Positions 62,214 to 64,000 of a DNA stretch of 64,000 nt are shown here, in pieces. The first letter of the stretch is position 1; every line of letters starts with the position of its first letter. Position numbers and translations under genes: made by a program. The notes under the pieces are model-generated. The model searched no databases. It was not told the origin of the DNA and saw only the letters and a program-made list of their open reading frames with translations. Location: assembly GCF_043641665.1 (NCBI RefSeq), contig NC_092189.1:11432333-11496332 (forward strand), in the 5' to 3' direction. Source of the stretch: Enoplosus armatus. Taxonomy: Eukaryota; Chordata; Actinopteri; Centrarchiformes; Enoplosidae.

Positions 62214-62735
62214 TTGTAGTTTTTTAAATCAAAAGCTATCTCAGTCAGGCAAACTAAATGATTAATCCCTGTCAGATACACTCTACAGTGTGGGAGGGAT
62301 GTTCTTGTTTGAGCGATCAGGTGCACTCGTCAGTGTGCGTACTCCTACAGTGTTTTAACCTGATAACACTAATGCCACTTGGCGTCCATTTTGTCTCGTG
62401 GTGTGGTTTGTTGACGCACAAATAAGGATTTTGGAGGGATGAATACTTCATGAAGACCTACAATCCTAAGGGCTCCTTAAATATTTGCATTTCAGTAACA
62501 GAGAGGAATTAAACAGCTAAGAAATTAGAGATTTACAAATTAGCTGCACTAATCGCTGACATTATTTTATTTTCATTCTCAGTAGTGATACATGTATACA
62601 AAGGGGCAAATAATCATCTAGCATGCATGCACACATTTAACTGTCTGCCTGTGTCTGTCTCTGTCTCTGTGTATGTATATTCAGTGGCACCGGCATTTAT
62701 TTTTCATGCTTTTGTTCTGCTGTGTTTTTTCTTAG
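62214..62735. other. Intron end leading to the testican exon
   Basis: A (TGTCTC)-like short tandem lies at 62643-62672. The last 25 bases form the polypyrimidine tract and acceptor (ttctgctgtgttttttcttag). A plausible branch-point adenosine is not unambiguous. Confidence 0.5.
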
Positions 62736-62781
62736 GATGACTACTTTAAGAGCTGGACTCCTGCCAAATCCCAAGACCGAG
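62736..62781 (+). CDS. spock: Internal coding exon of a testican (SPOCK) proteoglycan gene
   Basis: Testicans are secreted extracellular-matrix proteoglycans with an N-terminal region, a follistatin-like/Kazal module, an EC calcium-binding domain, a thyroglobulin type-1 domain and an acidic tail carrying glycosaminoglycans; they are mainly expressed in the nervous system. Seen: a pyrimidine-rich tract ending in cttag, then 46 nt open in frame 1 as DDYFKSWTPAKSQDR plus one base, then the donor gtaagact after CGAG. Known (recalled): SPOCK1 and SPOCK3 have DDYFRNWNPNKPFDQ and DDYFRTWSPGKPFDQ at about residues 60-80, followed by ALDP. About 8 of 15 residues are identical, and exit phase 1 with a terminal G fits the following Ala codon. 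Conservative changes favour SPOCK3 slightly, but SPOCK1 cannot be excluded; SPOCK2 (DDYIKSWEDNQQGDE) fits less well. The C-terminal SQDR, where relatives have PFDQ, is unusual. Neighbouring exons are outside the window. Confidence 0.55.
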
Positions 62782-64000
62782 GTAAGACTTCTCTGTCCTG
62801 GCCTTTTAATGTATGCCTTTTTCTTGGGCTGGAAAAGGAACAAAAAGATTGTTCAAATATGGGAAGAAGGAAGAACGTGAGGGCTCGAAGAATATAATAG
62901 AATCAGTATTTCCATACTGAACATAATTTAAATGTTTGAGTTATAGAGGGAAAAAGGGAGTTCTGAGTGTTTCTCAACTGATCCGAAATATATAGCAAAG
63001 TATAGTTATACTCCAGTGTTTCTGAACATTATTGATAAGCAGCATCTGCAATGTAAAAAAACACCCCACAGGTGACATATTTCCATATACTCCACCACAT
63101 AGATGCTTATATAAATGATTTACAATTTCAAATCATTATAAAACATTATCACATAACATTTTAGAAATACTAGTTCCTCTACAAATGTGTAGAAAAATGG
63201 AATAAAGCAAAATAAGTTATCTGAGGAGAAGGGGATATGATTCAGTGAGGAGAAGATGACTGTAAGGTGTGGAAGGAGATTATAATTTAAGTAAGGTAAA
63301 GTCTTTTGGGCTAGACTCTGGCAGCTAAAGGAATATGTCATTATTCACCTTTACAGTTTCCGCTGAAGTGGGGAAACTGGCAAATGAACAGAGCTGGAGA
63401 GGAGACAAAATTAATGGAAGAGCACAATTATGCCATTATGGAGAGACCCTTTTGCCCCTTCCCATAATGCCTCTATAGTTGATGTATATCAAACTGTCCA
63501 TTAAACAGTAAAGCAGTGTTCAGTGTGGTGAGAGCTTCCTGCCTTACAGTATATGGAGCACAGTGTAGGTATGGCGTAACTGAATGGGATATTTACCTGC
63601 TGTCATGTGACTAAGCTAAGAAAATAAACAAATGCACAGCCCAGTCATCACTTGTATTGGAAACCCAACCATCCACTTGTGTAATATGAACACTTGTCAA
63701 ATTGACAGAAGACTGGAGAACGTGGTGTGTATGTTTGTTAAAAAATGTGTTCTGCTCAAGTTCATTTTCATATCTTTAATCTCACAGAGAGAAAAACGTT
63801 ACTCATATGAAGATTTTCTTTTTAATAGTAATCAGTATTTGTCTATGAACAATGGGTCAAATTATCACATGTAATATAAGAGAGGGCGCTGGTAGAGACA
63901 AACCCACCAACTCTGCACTTCTCCTCAGCTCCTCAGCTGAGCTCATTGCTTTGGTTTTACAACTTTACTGTTTTGGTTCACTCTCATCCAGATATATTTT
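62782..64000 (+). other. Start of the following intron
   Basis: Begins with the donor gtaagactt. No exon encoding the expected continuation (ALDPxKDPC, opening the follistatin-like module) is seen before the window ends. The stretch is AT-rich. A short AGAGGGCGCTGG sequence near 63883 resembles part of a CTCF core but lacks its left half. Nothing else is recognised. Confidence 0.5.

Noticed and set aside
62736..62781. Alternative reading frame of the exon starting with Met (MTTLRAGLLPNPKTE)
   Set aside because: Open, but resembles no family; frame 1 matches testican residues and exon phase.

Overview
The window looks like nuclear DNA of a ray-finned fish, most likely a percomorph-type teleost. 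It is AT-leaning, dense in (GT)n/(CA)n microsatellites, and carries several short non-autonomous repeats that I know from percomorph genomic sequence. It has no bacterial-type gene organisation. No complete protein-coding gene is visible. The listed open frames are short, lack homology I can recognise, and often run through microsatellites.

The most informative feature is a 46-nt exon at 62736-62781 on the + strand, with a strong acceptor and a near-perfect donor. It encodes DDYFKSWTPAKSQDR and ends one base into the next codon. This matches the short testican (SPOCK1/SPOCK3) exon just before the follistatin-like domain in residues, length and exit phase. I therefore read bases 1-62735 as mostly or wholly one very large upstream intron of a testican gene, and 62782-64000 as the start of the next intron. 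The previous and next coding exons were not found in the window.

Layout: 3.6-4.3 kb holds a decayed LINE reverse-transcriptase 3' piece between two fragments of another repeat. 6.2 and 22.6 kb hold two copies of one dispersed repeat; the second lies in a larger transposon-like segment reaching about 23.3 kb. 16.3-16.8 kb and 29.0-29.2 kb hold opposite-strand copies of a modular percomorph repeat. 27.1-27.3 kb is an L2-type LINE 3' tail. 36.6-37.2 kb is a repeat nested inside another, and the inner family recurs at 50.5 kb. 43.1-43.6 kb and 48.0-48.4 kb are two different palindromic MITE-like elements. 53.9-54.5 kb is a piggyBac-like MITE with TTAA-type ends. Microsatellites and poly-C/poly-G runs are scattered throughout.

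Candidate regulatory DNA, by motif only: an RE1/REST-like site at 37311-37331 (apt for a nervous-system gene), homeodomain-rich blocks at 18.2-18.8, 26.5-26.8 and 61.95-62.1 kb, two RFX X-box-like sites, two CTCF-like cores, and a MEF2 site beside a 12-bp palindrome at 40.6 kb. None can be confirmed without cross-species alignment or chromatin data. I found no tRNA, rRNA, CRISPR array or complete transposase gene.
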